A stretch of DNA of 40,350 nt from Candidatus Poribacteria bacterium. GTDB lineage: Bacteria; Poribacteria; WGA-4E; JAJDTR01. Shown here piece by piece: positions 32,396-40,264 of this stretch (the stretch's first letter is position 1; every line of letters starts with the position of its first letter). The stretch is taken from positions 1-40,350 of the forward strand of contig JAJDTR010000070.1 of NCBI GenBank assembly GCA_022827055.1, read 5' to 3'. The notes beneath the pieces were generated by a model, which was not told the DNA's origin, made no database searches, and worked only from the letters and a program-made list of their open reading frames with translations. The position numbers and the translations under genes are program-made.

Positions 32396-34753
32396 ATGAA
32401 TCCTGTAGAGCGTGCATCCAACAAGAAACTGAACTCAATGGCGATGTTGCAGCAACTCGTTGCCATTCTTATCGTGGTCATGACAATGGAAACTTTACAG
32501 ACAACTACATCAGCGTCCGGAGGTAACAAACTTGAAATCCTGCATAACGGCGCCGGATCGCTCACGCTGAAGGTCGATGACGAGTGGGCGCGCAATCATC
32601 AACCGTATGACGGTCGTGGGACGGTGACAGCAAACGGAGCAAAGGGAGATGCCGGGGTTTGCGTTGCCGGAGTCAATCCGCTCGACCGCCAGAGGGATTG
32701 GACCACATCCTGTACCTTCACCGCGGTCCCAAATGTTGACCGCTCGTTCAACGCCATGCTCACCATCGGCAGATCGAATGAGGAAGCCTTCGATGCCGAA
32801 ACTTTCCACTACATCGGTTTGCACTGTTACTTGGATAAGGACGGCTCTCCTCAAGGCTGGATACACACACAGGAGTCCACGGAGCCTGTGCCGACCATGA
32901 CCTTTGAGTCGGGTGTCAAGGCTGCCTATAACGGGAAAGATTCATTCACCTTCCAGTTCTCCGCGGCAAAGCAAAACCCTCTCAGTCCGCAGGTGCTCAC
33001 AGTCATCTTCAGCAACGGCAGCGCCGAATCGCGCTGTGTCCTAGACGCAAAAACCATCCGCCCTTCCCCATACCGCCCCTGGTTTGTCGCTTACGGAACG
33101 CCTAACCTTTTCTACTGCGGTCCACCGAAATGGACAATCCATTCTGTCGATTATGACGCCGATCCCCACGTCCCTGAGCCGACCACTTTCGCGGAGGCCC
33201 CCAACATTGTCCCGACGCCCAAGGAGATTCGCTGGTCAGAGCCGACATCGTGGTTTACGCTTGATGACGAGGTAGCAGTTGATGCGGGAAAGCAGGTCGA
33301 AAGCCCCGCTGCCGACTCCTTGCGCCGTCAGATTATGGAGCGTTGCGGAATTGCGTTGGAGGGGCAGGGAAATCGCACGATCGCGGTTGGGGAACGAGGG
33401 AAAGGCAACGTGCGTCTCGATCAGTTTTGTCTTAAAGAAGGTGTCTCTCCACCTGCAAATCGCGAAGGTTACACGCTGGTCATACAACCCGATTTTATCG
33501 CCGTCGTTGGATCGTCCCCCGCCGGGACGTACTACGGCGTACAAACGCTCGCCCAGATGGCGGTTGCAAACTCGGCTGCAGGCTGGAGAATACCGTGCGG
33601 CAGCGTGACGGATTGGCCCGATTTTCCATTCCGGGGCGTTTATATTCAAGATTCCGATATGGAGCAGGTGCGCGCCTTTTCGGAGAAGAAAATTAACGCC
33701 GTCGTGTTTGAAGGCTTTCTAAACATGTTTGATCCCGATTCTCCCGATACTGCCCGCCAAATCTTCGACGAATGCCGGCAGTACGGGGTTGAACCAATTC
33801 CCATGTTTCAAGGTTTCGGACACGGCGACGAAGTCATCCGGCATAACCCTAACTGGGCGGAGGGAATCTATGTCCAAAATGAGCGACTTGTATTTGCCGA
33901 GGGGATGAATCCGCCGCCGATCCCGCTTGCTCAACCCAACGTCATGCGCACGGAACACACCGATATCCGCATCACCGACGAACACGGAAACAAGCACGAC
34001 GAGGGCGCAGATTACACTGTCATCCCGGGAGATATCGATCCGTATCAACCGCCCGGAAAGCCGTTTGCGATTGAACGCTTGCCGAACGGCAGAATTCCCG
34101 ATGGCGGAACGGTTTTCGCCTCATACGATTACGCGCCGCTGCGAGCAACGAGTCGTTACGATCTCAGTTTCTGTCCAAGTGAACCGGCAGCCTATGAGTG
34201 GCTCCGAGGCTTGGTAGGAAGCGCCGTTCGCGAGCTGAAGCCCCGCTATGTAATGATAGGGCGGGATGAACCCATGCGGATGAGCACCGACTCGCGCTGC
34301 CTTACGAGTGGGAAAACCAATGCCGAACTCTTCGCGTGGGATGTACAGCGTATGGTACAATTTGTGACAGCGGTGGATCCGAGCGTTGAGGTGTTAATGT
34401 GGGCGGACGCGGTCAATCCTTACAGGAACGCCTACAGACTCACGACCAACCCTACCGGACCGGCTATTGACCTGTTGCCTCGTCAGGTGATTTTGATGCC
34501 TTGGTTCTACGGAAATTTTGAAAGACTCACCATGGCAAATTCTGTTGAGTTTTTTCATCGGCACGGTTTTCGCACCATCGGCGGAGCGTCAAGACATGTT
34601 ATAAATCCCATACATTGGGCTGATGTGGCATGGCAATTTCGTGGTCAAGAGCAAGGGATGCAAGGGCTGCTGCTGACGCCGTGGGAAAATCCGGATGGAG
34701 ACTTCTCGCTGTTTGCCAGCCACGCCTGGACACACACGAAATCTCAGCAGTAA
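32396..34753 (+). CDS. GH20-like beta-N-acetylhexosaminidase family protein
   Basis: A 785-residue protein. After an N-terminal hydrophobic segment (about residues 17-36, possible signal or anchor) comes a beta-rich domain. Then a GH20b-type domain follows (about 265-400, PTPKEIRWSE ... NREGYTLVIQPDFIAVVGSSPAGTYYGVQTLAQM). The last part is the GH20-type barrel starting at DWPDFPFRGVYIQDSD. The catalytic Asp-Glu pair is in VMIGRDEP at 624-625, where GH20 usually reads GGDE. The family removes N-acetylglucosamine or N-acetylgalactosamine. A GAGGAACAAG precedes the ATG; Met15 and Met17 are alternative starts that leave the signal segment intact. No linked transporter. Confidence 0.83.
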   Translation: MNPVERASNKKLNSMAMLQQLVAILIVVMTMETLQTTTSASGGNKLEILHNGAGSLTLKVDDEWARNHQPYDGRGTVTANGAKGDAGVCVAGVNPLDRQRDWTTSCTFTAVPNVDRSFNAMLTIGRSNEEAFDAETFHYIGLHCYLDKDGSPQGWIHTQESTEPVPTMTFESGVKAAYNGKDSFTFQFSAAKQNPLSPQVLTVIFSNGSAESRCVLDAKTIRPSPYRPWFVAYGTPNLFYCGPPKWTIHSVDYDADPHVPEPTTFAEAPNIVPTPKEIRWSEPTSWFTLDDEVAVDAGKQVESPAADSLRRQIMERCGIALEGQGNRTIAVGERGKGNVRLDQFCLKEGVSPPANREGYTLVIQPDFIAVVGSSPAGTYYGVQTLAQMAVANSAAGWRIPCGSVTDWPDFPFRGVYIQDSDMEQVRAFSEKKINAVVFEGFLNMFDPDSPDTARQIFDECRQYGVEPIPMFQGFGHGDEVIRHNPNWAEGIYVQNERLVFAEGMNPPPIPLAQPNVMRTEHTDIRITDEHGNKHDEGADYTVIPGDIDPYQPPGKPFAIERLPNGRIPDGGTVFASYDYAPLRATSRYDLSFCPSEPAAYEWLRGLVGSAVRELKPRYVMIGRDEPMRMSTDSRCLTSGKTNAELFAWDVQRMVQFVTAVDPSVEVLMWADAVNPYRNAYRLTTNPTGPAIDLLPRQVILMPWFYGNFERLTMANSVEFFHRHGFRTIGGASRHVINPIHWADVAWQFRGQEQGMQGLLLTPWENPDGDFSLFASHAWTHTKSQQ

Positions 34754-34767
34754 AAAGGATTTACTTC

Positions 34768-34919
34768 ACCCAAGTTGCTACCTATGACAAAGAAACCGAG
34801 TTTTTGGTTCACGTTTGCTAAATTATAGGCAAATTGGGCTGATTTTCGTCAATTTCGTGTTTCCACGTTGGAAAAAACTCGGTTTCTGCGCTTCGTCGGA
34901 CAAAGGTGGCAACTTGGGT
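34768..34919. mobile_element. 152-bp MITE-like element with imperfect inverted ends
   Basis: Left end ACCCAAGTTGCTACC (34768-34782) and right end GGTGGCAACTTGGGT (34905-34919) are complementary at 14 of 15 positions. A second inner pair, AGAAACCGAGTTTTT (34791-34805) and AAAAACTCGGTTTCT (34873-34887), extends the symmetry. The flanks share a short TTACTT, a possible target duplication. No transposase is encoded. The inner 76 bases recur at 24880-24955. Confidence 0.65.
34830..34905. repeat. 76-bp repeat, copy 2
   Basis: Matches 24880-24955 at 71 of 76 positions. It forms the right half of the MITE-like element at 34768-34919. Confidence 0.85.
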
Positions 34920-34977
34920 TACTTACTTCATTTGTAGTAGCGCAACTCATTGCACGTCCCGGCGGAAAGAGAAGACT

Positions 34978-35187
34978 ATGAAGAACGCTGAAAACTTGAT
35001 GGAAGACAAACTTCGTTCAGAGTACGATTTGAAGAGTTTGCAAGTACGAAAAATCGGCCCTAAGCGAAAAAGTTTCGGCGGACGATCTGTGCGGTTGGAA
35101 CCGGACGTTTCCGCGCTATTTCCCGATTCTGAGTCAGTGAATGAAGCACTGCGATTCTTGATTCGGATCACTCGTGAACATCAATGA
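34978..35187 (+). CDS. Small antitoxin-like protein (RHH/VNEALR type), orphan
   Basis: A 69-residue basic protein. Starting at MKNAENLMEDKL avoids a 24-codon extension that is made of MITE sequence and lacks a ribosome-binding site; AAAGAGAAG precedes the chosen ATG. The C-terminal RLEPDVSALFPDSESVNEALRFLIR resembles short ribbon-helix-helix-like antitoxins with a (D)VNEALR helix, and the DKLRSEYDLKSL start also occurs in that group. No toxin gene is adjacent: upstream is the MITE and downstream a cupin. It could be a lone regulator or the remains of a toxin-antitoxin pair. Confidence 0.6.
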   Translation: MKNAENLMEDKLRSEYDLKSLQVRKIGPKRKSFGGRSVRLEPDVSALFPDSESVNEALRFLIRITREHQ

Positions 35188-35267
35188 CATTTTGGAATTT
35201 TATTAAGAACTGAAACAACCCCTAACAAAGTAATATAATCCGCTATATCTACACTGGAGCAACCAAT

Positions 35268-35660
35268 ATGCCCGTAATTAGAACTACCGATAGGAAGATG
35301 GGACAGGGCAATCGGCCCGAATGGTGCGGTGTAACCAGCGCGGGCATGTTCCGTATCCCGGTAGAGAATGGCCGCGCCGACGCCCATTACCACGACTGCG
35401 ACGAGTATTGGCTAGTTTACCGCGGCAAAGCCAAAATCATTACCGAAGGCAAAACCTTCTACGTGAAACCCGGCGACATTGTGTGTACCAAAGCGGGAGA
35501 CGAACATGATATACTGGAAGTCTACGAAACCTTGGAGGCGTTTTACTTTGAGGATGCCACGCCTGAAGGAGGCCGCATCGGACATCTTCACCGCAACGCG
35601 GAAAAAGCCAAAGGTCATCCGGTTCCAAGTCTCCCAATACCCGAGGATTTTCCACAATGA
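35268..35660 (+). CDS. Cupin-domain protein
   Basis: A 130-residue single-domain cupin. The metal-binding set is His40 and His42 (DAHYHDCDEYWLV), Glu46 and His80 (GDEHDILEV), in the usual two-motif order. Such small cupins act as sugar isomerases, dioxygenases or sensors. It has GGAG eight bases before the ATG. Its TGA overlaps the ATG of the next gene (ATGA), so it is translationally coupled to a Gfo/Idh/MocA oxidoreductase, consistent with a sugar-related isomerase or auxiliary role. Confidence 0.87.
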   Translation: MPVIRTTDRKMGQGNRPEWCGVTSAGMFRIPVENGRADAHYHDCDEYWLVYRGKAKIITEGKTFYVKPGDIVCTKAGDEHDILEVYETLEAFYFEDATPEGGRIGHLHRNAEKAKGHPVPSLPIPEDFPQ

Positions 35661-36721
35661 ACAAACCACCTGAATGTATCCAGATCGGCGTAGGCGGACA
35701 GGGACGCCACTGGTGTAACGCGGTAGTGCCGCGTCTGATGGAATTGGGTTTAGCCGTGCCCGTTGCTGCCGTCGACATCAATCCGGAAATTCTCCCCGAA
35801 GCCAAAACGAGTTTGGGGCTTAACGACGACCAGCTCTACACCAACGCGGAGCAAGCGATCACGGAGCACAAGCCCGACTTCATTAATATTGTCGTACCTC
35901 CCGCTCACCACGAAGAATTCGTAAATCTAGCGGTGGAACACGGATGCCACATTCTCTCCGAAAAGCCGATAGCCGACACGATGGCGGGGTGCTGTCGTAT
36001 CTACCACAAGGTCAAGAAGGCGGGACTGAAAATGGCGGTAACCATGACCCACCGGTTCGACCAGGACAAACAGACCTTGGAACGCGAAATCAAGAGCGGC
36101 AAATACGGCGAGCTTAGCAGTCTGATTGGACGCAACTCGTGGGACTGCCGCAAGTACGGTAGATGGGGACATTTTCGTCACGACATCCCGGACACGCTTC
36201 TGATAGAGGGAACCGTTCACCATTTCGATATCATCCGCGCGCTTACCGGCGCAGATGCCAAGACAGTGTACGCCGTAACGTGGAACCCACCCTGGGGCGA
36301 ATTCGCCGGCGACTCCAATGGACTAATCATCATCACCATGGAAAACGGCGTTCAAGTGTTTTACGAAGGAAACAAGACGAGCGCAACTGCAACCAACAAC
36401 TGGAGGCGCGAATATTTCCGCGCGGAATGCGATCTCGCCACGCTGGAACTCGATAATCGCGAGTTGCGGGTCATGAGCGACCTCAGCGGTGAACGTGTTA
36501 CAGAGGATAAACCGCTCTTGGAACAACCGGCATGGTGCAATCCGTGGCTGGGGGAAACGTTTGCAAACTGGCTCAACGGTGGCGACGCACCGCCAAACTC
36601 GTTGGACGACAATATCCAGTGTTGCGCCCTGCTGTTTGCTGCCATCGAATCTTCTCACACCGGAAATGTCATAGACGTGCAGGACTTCCTCCAAACAAAC
36701 CTGAAGGCGGTCGCAGACTGA
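35657..36721 (+). CDS. Gfo/Idh/MocA-family oxidoreductase
   Basis: A 354-residue NAD(P)-dependent dehydrogenase. The dinucleotide-binding glycines are in IGVGGQGRHW (10-19), and the family motif EKP is at 102-104 (HILSEKPIAD). The C-terminal substrate domain includes a TVHHFDIIRALTG segment with the family's conserved His and Asp. Family members oxidise inositol, glucose or other sugars. It overlaps the cupin gene by four bases. Substrate unknown. Confidence 0.9.
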   Translation: MNKPPECIQIGVGGQGRHWCNAVVPRLMELGLAVPVAAVDINPEILPEAKTSLGLNDDQLYTNAEQAITEHKPDFINIVVPPAHHEEFVNLAVEHGCHILSEKPIADTMAGCCRIYHKVKKAGLKMAVTMTHRFDQDKQTLEREIKSGKYGELSSLIGRNSWDCRKYGRWGHFRHDIPDTLLIEGTVHHFDIIRALTGADAKTVYAVTWNPPWGEFAGDSNGLIIITMENGVQVFYEGNKTSATATNNWRREYFRAECDLATLELDNRELRVMSDLSGERVTEDKPLLEQPAWCNPWLGETFANWLNGGDAPPNSLDDNIQCCALLFAAIESSHTGNVIDVQDFLQTNLKAVAD

Positions 36722-36821
36722 GACTCGACTATTTGGTACTATACTTCACGTTGCCGGGAATTGCGTGTTTTCGATCGTCTGGTAAAGTAGCAGCCACGAT
36801 TAAGTGAGATCGTAGATTTCC

Positions 36822-36857
36822 GTACCACAATCTGTTAGATTGTGATCGCCTTTGTAC
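36822..36857. repeat. Degenerate copy of the twin-hairpin element
   Basis: Keeps outer GTAC sites and the CACAATCT-GTT-AGATTGTG stem; the second stem has decayed to GCCTTT. Partner of 309-357 in opposite arrangement. Confidence 0.75.
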
Positions 36858-36961
36858 GACCATAGAGAGCCCATCTCCGAATCGCGACTTGCTGGCACCG
36901 CGTAAGCCGTATTAGAAACCATAATTGTCGAGGAAACAAGCTCAATTTTACTCAACAGAAG

Positions 36962-36996
36962 GATCAAGCGACTGGATAAGAAGCGCGATAGAGGTC
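36962..36996 (+). repeat. 35-bp dispersed repeat, full copy
   Basis: GATCAAGCGACTGGATAAG... to CGATAGAGGTC. Confidence 0.8.
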
Positions 36997-37072
36997 CCGT
37001 AATCCGTGAAATCCGTTTAATCGGTGAAAATCCGTGATTCAGACAATCACCAAAACACCCCATAAACGGCAG

Positions 37073-37108
37073 GATCAAGCGACTGGATAATGAGCGCGAT
37101 AGCTAATC
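37073..37108 (+). repeat. 35-bp dispersed repeat, one base longer
   Basis: GATCAAGCGACTGGATAATG... to GATAGCTAATC. The first 18 bases equal those of the copy 111 bases upstream, so the two arose together or by local duplication. Confidence 0.75.
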
Positions 37109-37252
37109 CCGATTGCTATCCCATAGTAGATCCTGATAGAGAGCCCTGCGATCTCCGAATCGCGGCACACTTGTGCTGCGAAAACAAGCGAAATATTACC
37201 CAATGCAAGGTATAGATGAACGCGAGATCTTGTGTGAAAATCTCAAGGACTA

Positions 37253-38347
37253 ATGGCAGAAGAACCTGAGATACGCAATATTTTCGACGCTCGGATAGAA
37301 CACTTCTCCGACCGTAGCACCCGATGGTTATTCGAAGATTGGAACAACGTCCGTGGACTGATTGAGATCGTAGCGGGCGAACTGGTAGAGTTAATCGACT
37401 TTAGCCAAATCGTACAGGTCAACAGGAGTTTTATTCCCGACAACCTGCGGAAGCAAGAATCTGACATGGTGTTTAGCGTGCCATTTCAGAGCCAATCCAG
37501 TACCGATGAACTTCTGATTTATATTCTCCTTGAACATCAATCCACCGTTGACCCGACAATGGGGTTTCGGGTACTCTTTTACATGACCCAAATTTGGGAT
37601 TCCCAGCGGCGAGAGTGGGAATCACAATCCGTTCCCAAAGGCCAGTGGCGATTCCGTCCGATTTTGCCAATCGTGTTCTATACGGGCGAGCAGAGATGGG
37701 CTACCCCGCTGACCCTTGATGCGATAATGGACATCCCCGATGTACTCTCTCGGTTTGTCCCCAAATTCGACACACTGTTTCTAGGCGTAAAGGATACTGA
37801 CGAATCAGAACTAACGAAAACCGACCATCCGCTTGGGTGGCTGCTAACCGTACTTCAGAAAGAGCAAGGGTCTGTCGAAGCACTTAGCGAAGCATTGATT
37901 GAAGCATTATCTCATATCAGCACCCTTGATGAAGCAAGCGCACAGCAGAGGCAGCGGGCAATTTACTATTTGCTGCTGCTTATCCTGCATCGTCGTCCGG
38001 TTGACGAACAAAGTGAATTGACCCATCTTCTTGGACAACACGTCCAAGAAGCATCGGATAGAGAGGAGTTAGAACTCATGGCACAAACAATGGCTGAGCA
38101 TCTCATCGAACAAGGCAAAGCTCAAGGCATTGAGCAGGGCATTGAGCAGGGGATTGAACAAGGCGAGATTCAAGCGAAGCAGGCGGCACTCCTCAAACTG
38201 CTGGAGTCTCGATTCGATTCCCCTTCTGAATCAATTACGAAGGAGATTGCCCTGATACAAAGTCTTTCCCGGCTTGATTCGCTCTTCGACCAAGCGCTGA
38301 CTGCAAAGACGCTAAATGAAATCGATTTACACAATCACGATGCCTAA
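37253..38347 (+). CDS. Rpn-family nuclease (PD-(D/E)XK, transposase_31-like)
   Basis: A 364-residue protein of the recombination-promoting nuclease/YhgA family. The N-terminal nuclease fold has Asp71 (KQESDMVFSV) and Glu94-His-Gln96 (YILLEHQSTVD), followed by MGFRVLFYMTQIWDSQ and RPILPIVFYTG, all typical. The C-terminal part (from Met276) is helical with three IEQG repeats in a linker. Known family members promote recA-independent recombination or act in phage defence and are toxic when unrestrained. AAGGAC precedes the ATG. An internal in-frame start with a strong ribosome-binding site lies at 38078, and a diverged copy of the region after it forms the next gene. Confidence 0.87.
   Translation: MAEEPEIRNIFDARIEHFSDRSTRWLFEDWNNVRGLIEIVAGELVELIDFSQIVQVNRSFIPDNLRKQESDMVFSVPFQSQSSTDELLIYILLEHQSTVDPTMGFRVLFYMTQIWDSQRREWESQSVPKGQWRFRPILPIVFYTGEQRWATPLTLDAIMDIPDVLSRFVPKFDTLFLGVKDTDESELTKTDHPLGWLLTVLQKEQGSVEALSEALIEALSHISTLDEASAQQRQRAIYYLLLLILHRRPVDEQSELTHLLGQHVQEASDREELELMAQTMAEHLIEQGKAQGIEQGIEQGIEQGEIQAKQAALLKLLESRFDSPSESITKEIALIQSLSRLDSLFDQALTAKTLNEIDLHNHDA
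38061..38068 (+). promoter_or_regulatory. Internal Shine-Dalgarno site inside the Rpn gene
   Basis: GAGAGGAG lies nine bases before the in-frame ATG at 38078 (codon 276). It would produce the C-terminal 89 residues alone. It is stronger than the AAGGAC before the gene's own start. Confidence 0.65.
38078..38347 (+). CDS. Putative internal product: Rpn C-terminal domain
   Basis: An 89-residue product starting MAQTMAEHLIEQGKAQGIEQ inside the Rpn gene and ending at the same stop. The start is inferred from the strong internal ribosome-binding site and from the next gene, whose first codon aligns exactly with this Met. For E. coli Rpn proteins, intragenic small products that block the toxicity of the full protein have been reported, so an antitoxin role is plausible. 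Expression is not shown by sequence alone. Confidence 0.5.
   Translation: MAQTMAEHLIEQGKAQGIEQGIEQGIEQGEIQAKQAALLKLLESRFDSPSESITKEIALIQSLSRLDSLFDQALTAKTLNEIDLHNHDA
38126..38161 (+). repeat. Three tandem 12-bp units coding for IEQG
   Basis: GGCATTGAGCAG occurs twice, followed by GGGATTGAACAA. Unit number differs from the related gene at 38520. Gain or loss of units would keep the reading frame, changing only linker length. Confidence 0.75.
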
Positions 38348-38519
38348 GGATCCTCAAATAGAGAGAACGTAGTTGAACGTCTCAGTGTATCGTAATGACT
38401 ATTCATATGCGTAATACGCGACGCGCAACCGATTTTCTTACGTATTACGTGTTACTTTACACCTTCATCTGTTTCCAAGAATCAAGAAAACTTGTGTAAG
38501 TCCTGAGAAAGTAGAATTC
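38348..38519. other. Spacer between Rpn gene and its C-terminal copy
   Basis: 172 bases without a gene. It holds a partly inverted GCGTAATACGCG ... CTTACGTATTACGTG stretch (38409-38453). It shows no similarity to the Rpn nuclease domain, so the downstream copy never carried, or has wholly lost, that domain here. Confidence 0.7.
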
Positions 38520-38777
38520 ATGGCACAGACAATGGCTGAGCATCTCATCGAAAAAGGAAAAGCATACGGTATTGCCCAAGGCATTGAACAAGGAAGAATA
38601 CAAGCGAAACAGGCTAATATTCTAAAAGTCCTGCGGCATCGATTTGATGCTGTTCCCGACTCCTTTTCCAGCGAGATTAACTCGATACGGAATCTCCCTC
38701 GCCTTGATGCGCTCTTTGAGAAGGCGCTGACGGCAAAAACCCTTGATGAGATTGACTTACAAAATCACGACAGCTAA
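38520..38777 (+). CDS. Stand-alone Rpn C-terminal domain protein
   Basis: An 85-residue protein, MAQTMAEHLIEKGKAYGIAQ..., that aligns from its first residue with residues 276-364 of the upstream Rpn protein and ends in the same EIDL-x-NHD-x motif. The two differ at roughly a third of positions and in the number of IEQG units, so the duplication is old and the frame has stayed open. Homology extends a few bases upstream (GAGAAAG-TAGAATTC versus GAGAGGAGTTAGAACTC), covering the internal ribosome-binding site. Likely an independent gene for a small regulator or antitoxin of the nuclease; a decaying fragment is the alternative. Confidence 0.6.
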   Translation: MAQTMAEHLIEKGKAYGIAQGIEQGRIQAKQANILKVLRHRFDAVPDSFSSEINSIRNLPRLDALFEKALTAKTLDEIDLQNHDS

Positions 38778-38908
38778 AATCTTTCTCAACTCATTAAGCC
38801 CGTTTTGAGAGACGGTCTCCTTGTAAATTATCTTTGCAAATCAGATGAAGTTAATCCAAATTCACCCAAGAAATACCTCATTACCCACCCCTTGAAAGGA
38901 GATATAGA

Positions 38909-39958
38909 ATGAGGTGGACACTACCGACTTTTGCTCTGATGATGGGCATGGTCGATGCTACCTATAGCGAAATCAAGGATATTCAATGGAAAATAGGTCC
39001 CAACATCCCCGAGTTTAGAAAGGGCGGTTGCGCGACTGCGTTAGACGGAAAGATCATCAGCGTGTTCGGTATGCGCCAGCCCTGGGGAGAGATGGAAACC
39101 ATGTACATCTACGACCCGGCGCAGGACTGGTGGTTCAGAGGACCGAACGCCCCTATCGGACAAACTTATGTCCAAGGCACAATTTGCGAGGGCGCTTTCT
39201 ATTCCATCGGCGGTCGAATGCGCGGGGTGCAACCTCACTGCTACCGCCTTGAGGACAAAGGAAACGGGGAGTATCTCTGGACACAGATGCCCGATCTGAA
39301 CGAAGCACGCGGATGGGCGCCCAGTGTTGCAATCGGGTCGAAGATTTATGTCTGCGGCGGTTCACAAGGAAATCACGGTCCGACGATAAACTCGGTAGAA
39401 ATGTTGGATACTGCCGAACCAAACCCGCAGTGGAAGGTTGTTACCTCAATACCGGGAAGATCGCGTGGGTGGCTGGGCGCAGCCGCTGTGAAGGGGAAGA
39501 TTTACATCATTGGCGGATCTCACTTCTTCGACCCAAAGCCCGAACAAGGCGATCGCCGAACGCGATTGGAGGAAGTTCTCGTCTATGATCCGCAAACCGG
39601 GGCATGGGATACCAAGAGACAACTTCCGTACTCGCTAGCCGGAATGGATTGCTGCGTCTATAAGGATCGATACATCATTGTGGCGGGCGGCGCCGGGCTT
39701 GTTGCCAGTTATAACGACGAGATGATGAAAGCCTACACGGAAGTGCGGGAACACAAGTCTTACTACACTCCCTTTATTCTCGTGTACGATACGGAATCCG
39801 ACGAGTGGAGCCGCCTTCCAAGCCTGCTCCCGGTGCCGACGAACGATATCCGAATCGTGCTGCACGGCAATAAAATTTACGCATTGGGCGGCGAAAACAT
39901 CGAGCCGGCTACGAGTAACACGACGCCCTGGTTCCGCATCGGTGAAATCATCGAATAG
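38909..39958 (+). CDS. Secreted kelch-repeat beta-propeller protein
   Basis: A 349-residue protein with a short N-terminal hydrophobic signal (about residues 4-18) and about six kelch blades recognised by GG or G-x-x-x pairs after K-I-Y-(V/I)-(C/I/L): ALDGKIISVFG, GAFYSIGGR, GSKIYVCGGS, KGKIYIIGGS, KDRYIIVAGGA and GNKIYALGGE, each followed by a YD-x-x-x-x-x-W turn. Kelch propellers bind proteins or act as sialate mutarotase-like or oxidase scaffolds. AAAGGAG before the ATG fixes the start. A truncated alcohol dehydrogenase gene follows after 57 bases. Confidence 0.85.
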   Translation: MRWTLPTFALMMGMVDATYSEIKDIQWKIGPNIPEFRKGGCATALDGKIISVFGMRQPWGEMETMYIYDPAQDWWFRGPNAPIGQTYVQGTICEGAFYSIGGRMRGVQPHCYRLEDKGNGEYLWTQMPDLNEARGWAPSVAIGSKIYVCGGSQGNHGPTINSVEMLDTAEPNPQWKVVTSIPGRSRGWLGAAAVKGKIYIIGGSHFFDPKPEQGDRRTRLEEVLVYDPQTGAWDTKRQLPYSLAGMDCCVYKDRYIIVAGGAGLVASYNDEMMKAYTEVREHKSYYTPFILVYDTESDEWSRLPSLLPVPTNDIRIVLHGNKIYALGGENIEPATSNTTPWFRIGEIIE

Positions 39959-40015
39959 CCTTGGTTCATTCATACGAGATGTTCTCGACAAAGCCGTACA
40001 TAGGAGACAATTGAG

Positions 40016-40264
40016 ATGATTCGCGTTATCAAGCCCGAAGGCTTTGGCAACATCCAGTTGGAAGAGGTACCGATTCCAGACATCGAGAATCGCCAAGTTC
40101 TGGTGCGAACGCACACCACGCTGATCAGTCGCGGTTCCGAGCTATTCCGCCGCTACATTCGAGAGGATGCGGTTTCCCACGCCGTCATGGGATACTCCCT
40201 TACCGGCACCATTAGACATCTTTCCAAAATGGATCCGTGTAGTTACAACAATCTTGGAGATTAG
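40016..40264 (+). pseudogene. Truncated zinc-type (MDR) alcohol dehydrogenase
   Basis: The first 67 or so residues (MIRVIKPEGFGNIQLEEVPI ... LISRGSELFRRYIRE ... MGYSLTGTI) match the N-terminus of zinc-dependent medium-chain dehydrogenases, usually about 330-350 residues long. After TGTI the sequence loses all resemblance and stops after 82 codons. The expected VGxGV...GDRV region is missing, and the last 130 bases of the window show no dehydrogenase in any frame I checked. This suggests an insertion or deletion at about 40217. GGAG precedes the ATG. Confidence 0.65.

Larger units (their letters stand above)
36722..37252. other. 531-bp gene-free repeat region
   Basis: Contains the half twin-hairpin (36822-36857), two GAGAGCCC...ATCTCCGAATCGCG blocks (36865-36886 and 37138-37164), two 35-bp repeats (36962-36996, 37073-37108) and an ATCCGTGAAATCCGTTTAAT-type stretch (37000-37037). 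No gene seen. Confidence 0.72.

Noticed and set aside
34906..34977. Upstream GTG start for the antitoxin-like gene
   Set aside because: The extra codons are the end of the MITE-like element plus spacer, and no ribosome-binding site precedes them.
38348..38777. Short downstream gene as a frameshifted end of the Rpn gene
   Set aside because: The Rpn gene has its own complete C-terminus; the downstream copy repeats that same domain and is diverged, so it is a duplication and not a split gene.
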